NCBI GenBank assembly: GCA_024195585.1
Contig: SWBL01000259.1
Coordinates: forward strand, 1 to 64,000
Direction of reading: 5' to 3'
DNA length: 64,000 bases
From: Aureobasidium sp. EXF-3400
Taxonomy: Eukaryota > Ascomycota > Dothideomycetes > Dothideales > Saccotheciaceae
Shown here: positions 33,845-43,857 of the stretch, one piece after another
Layout: the number at the start of each line of letters is the position of its first letter
Numbering within the stretch: the stretch's first letter is position 1
Notes under the pieces: generated by a model
The model's input: only the letters and a program-made list of their open reading frames with translations
Databases searched by the model: none
What the model was told of the DNA's origin: nothing
Made by a program: the position numbers and the translations under genes

Positions 33845-35603
33845 TTTTTGCTCTTCGTGAAGCTCTTAGAGTTGGGTGGATGCATTTTTGCGTATATCTG
33901 AGCGTCCTGAAGCCTCCAGAACAAGGCCGGGGGTTCAAACCACTCTGGCGTCATATTTTTTGTCGGTGGGGGCATGAAATCCAACTGGACATACTGCCTG
34001 ACCATTGAAGGACAGCATTAAGGGCATTTAAGAAGTACCTGGCTGTAGCTTGCATGTTTGTTCGGATAGTGCTTTATGTATAACAATTGTTCTCGTTCAA
34101 GGTGTACTCGCATAAGCTGATTTACGCAGACTATATGTCCTACTCATAAAGAGAAATCTTTGTTCAACCATTCAAGTGGCTATAGTACGTTTATCTTACT
34201 GTAAAAGAATGCTACTTGAAATTACGCTCTCCAGCAACAGTTTATGAGAACAAAGCTTTATGTCTAATTGAGTTATTTTCTGAAATAACCAAGAGCATGT
34301 AGGCGAGTTTCCTTACTGCTACCGTACAGCACAGCACCATAGAACCATACTCGATCCAAGAGTGTTGATATATGGAAGACAGAGAAGTCTGGCACAACTT
34401 CTACAAGAACAAAGTTTTGTGCACGACTAAATTTATACACGATTTCAATATCAGTCTTGGGCATGGGATCGGAAGCTGCCAAGAATGTTTGATCATGGGC
34501 AAGCAGTCATGATGAAGCTCATAGCAAGCGATGACACGATGAGACGAAAGAGAGATCGGAAGAACAAGTTCGACAAACACGGCGGAGGCCGGGCGGCGAT
34601 GAGGAAGTCTTGAGGAGCCGAGAGCAGCCGACACGATTGCCCCTCTGGAGATGGATGGGTCACAGGCACTAAAAACAGGTGGCTGGGGTACTTTGGCTGA
34701 GTACAGCATGGTATTCCGAAAATTCACGAATTGATGGGACGGGGGTTCAGTGTGTGAGAATCTCGCAGGCAGACACCATGCGCTGGACAGAGTGGTGCAG
34801 ACACACGAGTACATAAACGAAAAAGGTCCAAGCGAAGACTGCAAGACGTCGTCGTGGTGGACGAGGAGGGTCTTCATGACGTGTGGTGAGTCGAAGTCTG
34901 ACCAGGCTTGGCAGCTCACACGGGACAAAATTGGGCAGAAGGGCCGTTCGGAAGGGTCAAACGCGCGACGAAACGAAAGCCCTGGAGTCGTAGGCTGCCT
35001 GCCCTCTTCCTCGTCCTCTTTGTCCCTTCTTCAACCACCCCATCTCGCACCCCTCCCCCTCCGCCCCCCCCCCCCCTTTGAGGAGCGACTCTTGCAGCAA
35101 GGAAACCTCTCGTTTCCCTGACGAAGACCCCTGGGCACGCTTTTGCAGTTTGTGCATACGCTCGCCTTGACGGCTGCAGGCTTCACTCGTCTCGCCGACG
35201 CCCTCATCGCCAGTCACTGCCCTTGACGACTTCGCATCGACGCCTGCTCAACGACCTATTTACTTAGTGTCCAGTCCGCTCGTCGCATCTCTCGCCACTG
35301 ACCCTCTTCGTCGTCGCAAACCCCCTACGCCCTCTGCGCTGCCTGGTCTATCCGCATATCTCTATCCGATCGCCTCGCACCCTGCCCACGTCTGCCATCG
35401 TTCGCTTTGCTCGTCTCACATCTAAGCCCGTCCGATTGCGCATGCAACTGAGCCTCTACTAAAGCGTGGGCCCAGAGCGCTTTGCGCTTCGCCGTCGGCG
35501 CGAAGTAATCGGTTCGCACAAACAACTCCTGCGTGCCACCTACTCACCTACTAACTCACTCCAGGGTGTGACATCACACTCGATTTCAACTCATCTCGAA
35601 ATC

Positions 35604-36974
35604 ATGCCGTCCTTCTACCCCCGCCAACTCCCTCCCACCCCGCCCGAGTTCATTCCTTCTAGCTGCCAGCGCATGCAGTACCCTCATGATTCATATCGCT
35701 CCTGCGACTCCCGTCAGGATGCTGCCTACGACTACTCAAGAGGATACCAGCAGCCTGCCTTCCAGCGTAACTCGATTCTTCCTCCCATCAACAACTACTA
35801 TGATTCAAACAGCGCCCCCATCCTGCCCCCTTTGAGAATGCAGGAGCGTTTGACCATTGAGGATGACTATCGCCTTCGCCTACAACAGGAAGAACGCAGC
35901 CAAGCCGCGCAACAACAACAGCAGCAGCAACAGGCACAGCAATCGACACAGAAGGAAGACAAGGCAACAGGAGGAGTTTCGGCCAAACTCGACTACGAAA
36001 TGGAACGCATGACGAACTTTGTGGCGGAATCGGCGTCGGGAATGTATGCTCTCCATCTGTCCCCCATCTGCCTTGCAGATATTGACATCTGTCGAAGCAT
36101 CCAGCCTAGTGTTCCTATTCAACCCTCTTTCCGCAAATGGGTTTCGCAGGTTTTGTCGGCAACCAGACTACCCTCGGCAACCATCCTTCTCAGTCTGCAC
36201 TATTTGACAGTCCGTCTGCGAGACTATCCCCCTAGGACCACCTCTTCATCCGAGAACCACATCTACCGTCTGCTCGCCGTCGCCCTGATCTTGGGCAGTA
36301 AGTTCCTTGATGACAACACCTTCATCAACCGCTCGTGGTCAGACGTCACAGGTATCAGAGTGTCTGAGCTGAACAACCTCGAGATGGAATGGCTTGCCCT
36401 CATCTCCTTCGATCTGCACTGTGATCCTTCTGACCCTGCTGGTCTGGCTAGTTGGTTGCGTGCATGGAATGACTACGATGCTCAAGCCATCAGCCGTTCG
36501 CGCACCACCCGTCTGTCTCCGCTGAACACCAACATCCAGCGCCAGTCACCTCGTGCCTCGCGTTCTCCTTTCCAGCCACAGTACAAGGGCAGCTTCGCCG
36601 ACTTCACTCCCCAGTCGTCAAGACCTTCTTCGACCTATTCAGGCACTCCCTATACGTCTGCTGACCCCTGGAACCGTACTGAGCCTACCACCTCGGTCGA
36701 GGCTTTCTACAACACTCAGCACCGTTACCCGACGCTAGATGAGCTCGACCACTCCAACAGCCTTGCTGCCTTGGAGCAGGCTCGAAGATCTACTGCCTAC
36801 GGTGGTTGCGCCTTGCCTCTACCACCTGCCTTGACTTCATCTTACTATTCTCCTTGGAACCAGTCCGCTTGGGGAGGCTCTCACCCTCCCGGCTGTAACT
36901 GCATGGCATGTGCCCGCCAATACATGCCTTTCATGGGTGCTTCGGGATACCCAGCCCAAACTGTTGTCGGTTAG
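35604..36974 (+). CDS. Pho85-type cyclin (PCL family)
   Basis: Regulatory subunit for a Pho85-class cyclin-dependent kinase. Single exon, 456 residues. The start MPSFYPRQLPPTPPEF is the first ATG of a well-formed protein; the frame is open further upstream only by chance. A polyglutamine run (8 Q) lies at about residues 106-113. The cyclin box is about 140-300: YEMERMTNFVAESASGMYAL, RKWVSQVLSATRLPSATILL, SLHYLTVRL, YRLLAVALILGSKFLDDNTF and WSDVTGIRVSELNNLEMEWL. The C-terminal third is Ser/Pro/Tyr-rich and contains PPGCNCMACARQYMPF near the end. Which physiological process it serves cannot be told from sequence. Confidence 0.87.
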   Translation: MPSFYPRQLPPTPPEFIPSSCQRMQYPHDSYRSCDSRQDAAYDYSRGYQQPAFQRNSILPPINNYYDSNSAPILPPLRMQERLTIEDDYRLRLQQEERSQAAQQQQQQQQAQQSTQKEDKATGGVSAKLDYEMERMTNFVAESASGMYALHLSPICLADIDICRSIQPSVPIQPSFRKWVSQVLSATRLPSATILLSLHYLTVRLRDYPPRTTSSSENHIYRLLAVALILGSKFLDDNTFINRSWSDVTGIRVSELNNLEMEWLALISFDLHCDPSDPAGLASWLRAWNDYDAQAISRSRTTRLSPLNTNIQRQSPRASRSPFQPQYKGSFADFTPQSSRPSSTYSGTPYTSADPWNRTEPTTSVEAFYNTQHRYPTLDELDHSNSLAALEQARRSTAYGGCALPLPPALTSSYYSPWNQSAWGGSHPPGCNCMACARQYMPFMGASGYPAQTVVG

Positions 36975-37894
36975 TTGATCATCACCAACGATCATCGAAC
37001 ACAACACTACAGACGCCACGAGCGACTGGCACCAGCAGTTTCATGGTACTTCTCGGTCCAACGATTATTCGAAAAGTTTTTATCCTTTTTGCCGCGTCTT
37101 CCAGCGTACCCCGGACCACCAAAAAAGTTTTTCATTGCACGCCTACATCGTCCACAAAAAAATTCCTTCTCCGTTTAGCGCTTCTTTCAACTGTTCATAT
37201 TTCCTGGTCTGTCGAGCCTGGGACAGACAGCACAGCTTTCCGTTACGATGCTCCTCATTTCTTTCTTTTTCCTATTTTCAGCGCAGCCATAATATGCGCA
37301 GCTAGATTTTCTTTCCTTTTTGTGTTGACGAGGTTCTTCCTACAACTCTAGACTATCCCTAGGTTTGGGGTCGCGGGCTTGGTATGCGGTTTTTCGCATG
37401 GCGTTTCTTTCTTTTTTGGCTGCAGCTTTTTGCTTCGACGGCGAGCGGATCATCTTGCAGCGTTGCACTCTTAACGTCCTCATTGTTCTCATCCTTCTTG
37501 TTTCTTGCTCTCCTACGATTGCAAGGAATGGCCGAGTAGGCATGCATCGTGAGATTAGCATCCACTGCTTCTCTCACTGCCTTGCTTGGTTTTGTTATCC
37601 TGTTTACTTTATTTGGCTCGCTCGATGTCTTTTGCTGGGATGTTCATTCTTTCTACCTATCCCCACCAAATACACAAAAAAATACTCTGGTCTGGGCTCT
37701 TGCCTTGCCAGAAACTTTGGCCGTCAATACTCTTATTCTTCTTCGTGAACTTTTGACTATTAGAAAATACCGAGAGTGAGCTCACACTTCCCCTAACTAC
37801 CGGGTATCTTGCGCTCGCTCCTAGAAGATACCACCAACGCAAATGAATCTCAAAAGTAACCCAGAGGGACCGCCCCTGTGCTGAAATAGGATCA
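36975..37894. other. Intergenic between convergent cyclin and ABC transporter genes
   Basis: About 0.9 kb, T-rich on the plus strand, with runs such as TTTCTTTCTTTTT; mostly the cyclin 3' UTR. A 127-codon plus-strand frame at 37365 is hydrophobic because of T-richness and has no motif. Confidence 0.55.
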
Positions 37895-40524
37895 TCATGC
37901 CTTCGTCTGCTTCGACAATTGTTTCGACCAAAGTCTGGTGTATTTGCCATTGAGACTGTAGAGCTGCTCATGCGTACCTCTTTCCACAATCTGACCATTT
38001 TGCACAACAAGAATGAGATCCGCATCTTGGATTGTTGACAATCGATGAGCGACAACAAATGTTGTTCTCCCCTTAGTCAGTCTCTTGAAGGCCCTCTGGA
38101 TCGCGGCTTCCGTCTCAGCGTCAACCATGCTTGTTGCCTCATCTAGCAGCACAATATGGGGATTGCGCAAGATCGCTCTGGCAATTGCGATGCGTTGAAG
38201 TTCACCACCACTCAACTTCACGCCACGCTCGCCAACAGTGGATTGATAACCATCAGGGAATGAGATGATGCGATCGTGAACTGCTGCCGCTCGACAAGCC
38301 TCTTTGACTTCTACATCTGTTGCTTCCAGTCGAGCATAGCGGACGTTTTCCATGATACTGGTGTTGAACAGACACGGGTCCTGAGGTACCATGCCGAAGG
38401 CTGCACGGAGACTACCCAGAGTGACGCTTCGAATGTCTTGCCCATCGATTCTGATGCCGCCACTCGACACATCATAGTATCGAAATAGCAGCTTGAGAAT
38501 TGTCGACTTCCCACCGCCTGTCTCCCCAACAAGTGCGATGGTCTTGCCGGCTTCTGCAACGAAAGAGACGTTGTCGAGAGAGGCTTTACGAACGTCGTAA
38601 GAAAATCTAACATTGTCAAACTCAATTCTACCTTGCGTAAAGCGTAGAGGTTTTGCTCCAGGGCGGTCAGTAACGCTGGGCTGAGTACCTAAAAGCTCCA
38701 AAAGTCGTTCCGAATCGATGAGCATTTGGGATAGCTGTCTCACAGAAAATGAGACGCTGGTCAGCGGTGCTTCGATCGTATGCCAGTAAGTCACTAGAGT
38801 GATGAAGTTGCCAACTGGCGCTGCACCACGAGATACACGGTATGCGGCAAGCAACGCAGCAGAGAGTTGACCGAGAAGCAAAAGAAGATTCTGCGCAGCA
38901 TATCCTGCGTAGTGCACCATGTAGTAACGACCTCTCGCGACGTTGTGCTCATCAACTGCCTTTGCATACTGGGCACATTCATAGTCGGCCATGTTGAAAT
39001 GTGCAACTGTCTGCCAGTTTCCGATACTCTCGTTCTGGACCTTGGCCTCATTACGTTGAGCCTGGTTGTAGCGTCTGCGGCGATTCATGGCCCAAGAAGT
39101 TGATCTAGATCCGATACAGGTATAGCCAACTCCGACCAGGATCATAATCAAGGTTATGCTTGCATCGAAAAGCAGTGTGACGTAAACCAGTGCTATTATG
39201 AGGTCGAACACCATTGGCCCCACATCGAGAAAGACAAAATCGCAGAGTCGATATAGGTGTTGACCTTGTCCAATAGCCGCCATCAGCTCTCCTGAGTGCT
39301 TGTTGCTGTGAAAATCCATGGATAGATTCATGATGTGACCAAACGCTGTCGTTCCAATCTTTCGATAAGCGTGCTGCTCGATTGGCAGTTGACAGAATTG
39401 GGTAATTGCGTGAAGACCAGCATAAGAACTCAGCCATACATAGAGCATCCACAGCCCGATCTCTTTGACAGGAATTTCTCCTAGGTCTGGTCAGCTTCAG
39501 TCGTGCGACGACGGTATAGTTTCTTACCAGTATCACGTATCGTAGAGAGCTTGTCGGTGATTATTCCTAGCTGTCTGGGAACCAGAAGATTCAAGGCTCT
39601 GTCAGCGAGTATCACAACTATCAAAATGGCTAGGCAGATCTTGGCAGATCGATCTCCAGAAGGCCAGGCAAGCTTTACAAGCACTTTGAAGTCTCTCAGA
39701 TATGCCATCCAGCTTCCACACTCTTGTAGACGCTTCCTTTGCTTCTCCTTCAATTCTTTTGTCTGATCGGGGCCATCGTCCTCATCTTGGACAGTAAGCA
39801 GATCATCCTCTTCATCTTCGGATTCAATTGCAGCATAATGATCAGTCATCCTGCCATGAGCATCGAGCAAAGGTCGACATTCTTCGTCGGCTCGATGTTG
39901 AGATAGCTTACGGCGGAGGGAGAAATAACCCACACTGCCGGCGAGGGCCAACAAGCACGCGATACGAACAACTTGCAAAGGAGCATCGAAACCCAAGTCG
40001 AGCTTCCTTGGTCTAGAGAGAGTCTTAACCAGAAGAATACAACTCTCAAGTAAAGCAGCTAGGATCCAGGTTGCAAGATAAGGATGCCAAACGCGCTTCG
40101 GCTTGCCTAGTAAATTAATCGTCAGAGTTCCCCAGATGAAAATCGATCCTCCAACGTAAACCTGGTTGAGCAAATCAGATCTTGCGAATTTATTGAGTTC
40201 TAATGAGCGCTCACCTGGATATCCTGCGTCACGTCTTGTTGATCCAATTCATGGAATTGATGCAGTGCATATTCCAAAGCTTGCGCGATCTTGAGAACGT
40301 CAGTCAAAACTAGAGAAAGATGCAGAGCCACGTACGAATAGTAGCAGGACAGCTGCTGACAGTACCAGGGACACAACCTGCCTAGCTTTGGCCGAGCCAC
40401 GAGAACACTTGGATGGTTTCTGAAGTGTGCAGAATGCAACAAGCCGCCCGACGCTGAAGGTTATGCCGATCGCGATGGGTGTGATCCAGTGTAGAACTTG
40501 AACGGCCAACGACTGTGAAGACAT
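37895..40524 (-). CDS. hmt1: HMT1-type half-size ABC transporter (ABCB family)
   Basis: Vacuolar-type ABC exporter resembling fission-yeast Hmt1 and Atm1 relatives. Exons are 40524-40336, 40289-40215, 40161-39528 and 39480-37895; introns of 46, 53 and 47 nt; 827 residues. An N-terminal extension with about five membrane helices (TMD0, e.g. VLHWITPIAIGITFSVGRLV and YLATWILAALLESCILLV) distinguishes HMT1 proteins from mitochondrial Atm1. An acidic linker follows (ESEDEEDDLLTVQDEDD), then the core TMD and nucleotide-binding domain: Walker A GETGGGKST, Q-loop MVPQDP, signature LSGGELQR, Walker B IVLLDEAT, H-loop VVAHRLST. Substrate (metal-thiol conjugates in Hmt1) is inferred by family. The start MSSQSL is the first true ATG; the frame extends to a TTG at 40560. 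Confidence 0.9.
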
Positions 40525-41659
40525 TTGGCGTTCGTGACCCCCTCGCTTAGGTACAGCCAATGTGAGATGCCGCTTCTGATGCCAGTACCCGTTGTGTGTG
40601 CGGGAGGTTCTTTGTCAATTAAAGGCAGTCGATAGGCAAGGACCTTGCTTGGAGGAAGCTATTTGTTGCAAGAGATGCTCTTTTCGGCCAGGAGCAGCAC
40701 TAGTCAGACAAGGAGACAAGCAAGACAATTCCTAAGCCCTGGGTGTCGGTTCAGTCTTAAGTCATACAGGCCGCGGCCCCAAGCGATGCACAATCAAGAG
40801 AGGTGGCCTGTCCATGCCTTTTCTGTCTCTACAACAAAGCATTTACCTCAGCAGGACATGCAAGCAGCTCGGAAGTCAATCCATAGATTTCCATGGACTT
40901 TTCGTGAACTTCGACCGGTCATGGCCAACCAAACAGATGGGGGCTGCGCGACCCCTTGACAACGCATGTAGATACTCCAATCAGATATATTGGGGCACCT
41001 GATAATCGAAAATGCTTACAACTTTCGGGCTCACACCGCACCTATTGGGGGCTACACCGCCCATGGCCCGCTCAGAATGATTGGTGAGCGCGTCCCGCAC
41101 CATGGAGGCGTTTCACTCCCCACTGGAGACATACCATGGTTCCGGTATTGACGTGCTTCCGGACTCCGCAGTCTGCAGTTAACCCAGTTCATTTCCAGCC
41201 TCCCGAGTGTTTTATGCATGTTGGTGGGTAAAGACATGGCCAAACACGGGTATGCTTTGTTGTTCATCCTGAGGACTCTTGCAGCATCCGGATGAGCCAA
41301 CAACAACACCTCACATATGTGTAAGCCTGCGCGACTCAAGTCTTGAGGTAAATTGACAAAGAAAGACGACAAGTACGCACGTAAAGAAGAAATCTTAGCG
41401 TGGTATTTTTGTGTATGTGTCTTTCACGCAGAACCTGAAGATTAACGAAACACGGGCAAACTTCGTGAGACTTGGCAGAACATTTTCACCCATTGGCTTA
41501 GATCTTCATCAAAAACATGAAGATTGCAACCTTTCTTGCTTTTTGGTCAAAATTCAAGCAGAAGAAGAAGCCACCATCCTTGGATTCCGTAAGAATATAT
41601 GTTGATATTTGCAGATAAGGTGACTACCCCCGTTACTCTCACAGGAGGAAATCTGACAG

Positions 41660-42140
41660 AAATGGGTTATAAAAAGTCACAATAGTTTCAAGATCTAGGG
41701 AGTAGTCAGAGAGAGAGTGTGTGTGACTTCATACATGCTCCCAATGGAGAATCTCAAACAAAAAGAGGCTTTCAAAAGTCACAAAGTATTCATGGGATAG
41801 ACTACAACCGGAGAGAGCATTAAGTTTTGTCGATCTCCGTGGAAGGGGCACCGGACAATATCACTGCAAGAAGTCACAGTCTTTTCAGGATTCAGGATAC
41901 TTCCAAAGAGATGGTCACTTTTCACATGCTCTCATTGGAACTACTTTGTAAAATAATGCTATAAAAATGCACAAAGTACTCCCCAAACAGGCTGCGTCCA
42001 GAGAGAGCAGTGAAATCCAATGCTCTCAGTGGAGGAACATTGAGAAATGCAGCCATAAAAAGTCACAGTGTTGTCGCGAAAAGGGTTGTGTCCAAGGAAA
42101 GCAGGAGAATGAGACACTTCACATAGTAAAAAAGGGTAAA
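41660..42140. repeat. Diverged tandem array, unit about 95 bp, five copies
   Basis: The anchor ATAAAAAGTCACA-like motif recurs at about 41672, 41774, 41870, 41964 and 42057 (spacings about 102, 96, 94 and 93). Each copy continues with a CCAGAGAGAGCA- or CAAGGAAAGCA-like segment 35-45 bp later and, in most copies, an ATGCTCTCA.TGGA segment. Copies are only moderately similar, so the array is old or under weak constraint. The unit is shared with 31751 and 32811. Confidence 0.75.
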
Positions 42141-42168
42141 ATTCAGGGGAAGTATTATAAGTTCATGT

Positions 42169-42180
42169 AAAAAAAAAAAA
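42169..42180 (+). repeat. Poly(A) run of 12 next to the array
   Basis: Twelve consecutive A at 42169-42180, about 30 bp past the last recognisable repeat unit, followed by GGTTTT. It could be a chance homopolymer or a trace of retroposition. Confidence 0.6.
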
Positions 42181-42432
42181 GGTTTTATTGTTGTCTAGTT
42201 ATGTTGAGCAATCCCGATGCCATCCCAAAAATGCACTATTAGTTCGCGGTTGTATTATCCAACTATGGATCCGCACCCGTGTGTACGTAACCAAGAACGC
42301 CAAAAGAAACCTGTTCAATATCGATGTTCTAAGCAGTGGGGTATCGTCTAGGTGTAAGGGAAAGTGTATGAAAAGTGTAAGAAAGGCGCAGGAATGTGTA
42401 GCTTGTAGCCGGGAAGAGTTTTGAGAGGTACT

Positions 42433-43857
42433 TTAGCGACCCCAGACCTTGTTGTCTCTAGTGATGATAGCATAGATGTTGAGAAGGCCGTGGAAGTAGC
42501 TGAAGCAGATCATACCGGGAATGAATTTGATGTCCTGAGGGAACTCGCAGAAGTGAGGGATAATCTTGACAATCTTGGTGAAGAGAATCCAGCCGATGAG
42601 AGCGAGAACAGCAGAGTTGCGAGAGTAGGTGTCGTAATCAGACATGCCACGGTAGAGGAGAGTGAGAAGAGAGCCGTCAATGAGGAAGGCAGGAGTTTGG
42701 AACTGGCCGATGTAGATAGCGTAGAGACTCCAGATGTGAGTGTCGTACCAGTAAGTTGTAGTTTGCATGACACGGAGGTTTCCACGTATCCTACCGCGAG
42801 CCCAGCGACAACATTGATGGAGGAACATTCTAGGCGAGGTTTCCAGTGTAGTCATGATACGAGCAGCGGGTGCGAATTGCAACGTAATCTGGAAGCCCTG
42901 GTCGTAGACCCATCTGGTCAAGTTCTTGTCGTCATCATGGTTGAGAGCATTAAGAAAGTACGAGAAGAATGCATCATTCTGAATGAGAGAGGCACGATAG
43001 AAGCTGGTACGACCAGAGAGAGTAGAGACGGCACCATCGATGAGATTGGTTGCGCCAGTGTTGAAGTTGCGACGTTCAAGGTAGCAGATACCTAGGAAGT
43101 TTGTGAATGTAGTGGGCTTGTCAAGGTCGGTTGAGCGACAGACTCTTTGAGAAGGACCGCAAGCACCAACCTCAGGATTTTCAAAGCATGCCAACATGGC
43201 GGTGATGAAGTCGCTACCAGGCCAAAAGACATCATCATCAGCAAAAGCGACAATGGAACCAGTGACAGCCTGTTGAAGAGCTGCAACCATTTGAGTTCTC
43301 TTGTTGAGCTTGGCGACTCCAATGACCTGAACCATGTCGAGCTTCTGGTCATCAGTTTCAGCAGCAGCCGTGACTTCAGAGCAAGCAGCATAAACCTTAG
43401 GAACAAACTCGTCCTTAGTGACAACGATGATTTGAAGAGGGTTGCAGACACGAATGCGTTTGAGGCAAGCCATGACCTCGTCCTTGTCAGCGAAGACAGT
43501 AGGAACGACAACGGAAACATCAGTCGACTTGAAGGTAGGGTTCTTCTTGATGGGGTGACCCTTGAGATTGGAGAAAGCGACGATGTTGACGATCAGGCGG
43601 AGGTAGCGGAACACACTAAGCAAGAAGAAAGTCAGCATATAAGTGTTAGAGAATTTGTCCGAGATGCCGTAAACAAACAAGGCCAGAGCGAAGATGATCA
43701 TAGAGTAAGTCATCTTGGGGTGTTTCTTGAGGAAAGGCTTGGTGTAAGGCTTGATGGGGCTGAGAATAAAGCTGGGAGCAGAAGTCAGCAGATTGTATGT
43801 GGTGTTGAGGATGTTGAAGATCATGAAAATGATCGGGAGAATGTTGAGTATAAGCAT
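42433..43857 (-). CDS. GT2: Type 2 (GT2) polysaccharide synthase, membrane glycosyltransferase
   Basis: Processive membrane glycosyltransferase of the fungal GT2 family (hyaluronan/cellulose synthase-like fold); homologues in plant pathogens are needed for normal hyphal growth. Single exon, 474 residues. N-terminal helices MLILNILPIIFMIFNILNTT, MTYSMIIFALALFVYGI and YMLTFFLLSVFRYLRLIV come first. The catalytic domain follows: VSVVVPTVFADKDEVMACL, IVAFADDDVFWPGSDFITAM (DDD), LNHDDDKNLTRWVYDQGFQI and the QxxRW motif as QCCRW. Three C-terminal helices follow. It ends NKVWGR. The coding strand avoids A-ending codons, suggesting strong expression. A decayed paralogous fragment lies near 54.6-55.0 kb. 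Long antisense frames over this gene are shadows. Confidence 0.9.
   Translation of the reverse strand: MLILNILPIIFMIFNILNTTYNLLTSAPSFILSPIKPYTKPFLKKHPKMTYSMIIFALALFVYGISDKFSNTYMLTFFLLSVFRYLRLIVNIVAFSNLKGHPIKKNPTFKSTDVSVVVPTVFADKDEVMACLKRIRVCNPLQIIVVTKDEFVPKVYAACSEVTAAAETDDQKLDMVQVIGVAKLNKRTQMVAALQQAVTGSIVAFADDDVFWPGSDFITAMLACFENPEVGACGPSQRVCRSTDLDKPTTFTNFLGICYLERRNFNTGATNLIDGAVSTLSGRTSFYRASLIQNDAFFSYFLNALNHDDDKNLTRWVYDQGFQITLQFAPAARIMTTLETSPRMFLHQCCRWARGRIRGNLRVMQTTTYWYDTHIWSLYAIYIGQFQTPAFLIDGSLLTLLYRGMSDYDTYSRNSAVLALIGWILFTKIVKIIPHFCEFPQDIKFIPGMICFSYFHGLLNIYAIITRDNKVWGR

Larger units (their letters stand above)
31159..35603. other. Gene-poor, repeat-bearing block, about 4.4 kb
   Basis: No supported protein gene. 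It contains a 42-bp-periodic palindrome array (about 32027-32674), two copies of an 18-bp motif GCTATCAAAATGCACAGT (31751 and 32811) that belong to a repeat also found at 41.7-42.1 kb, a tRNA-like gene with an insertion (33684-33844), and a second box-B-like sequence at about 33925-33960. From about 34990 the DNA becomes pyrimidine-rich, with a run of 13 C at 35064-35076, and is likely the promoter and leader of the cyclin gene. Confidence 0.6.
40525..42432. other. Gene-poor block with tandem array
   Basis: About 1.9 kb between the ABC transporter start and the GT2 3' end. The left 1.1 kb has no supported feature. The right part holds the tandem array (unit about 95 bp) at 41660-42140 and a run of 12 A at 42169-42180. 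Small open frames only. Confidence 0.6.

Noticed and set aside
34401..34928. 175-codon minus-strand frame
   Set aside because: No recognised motif, composition unlike the confident genes, and it overlaps a plus-strand frame of similar quality.
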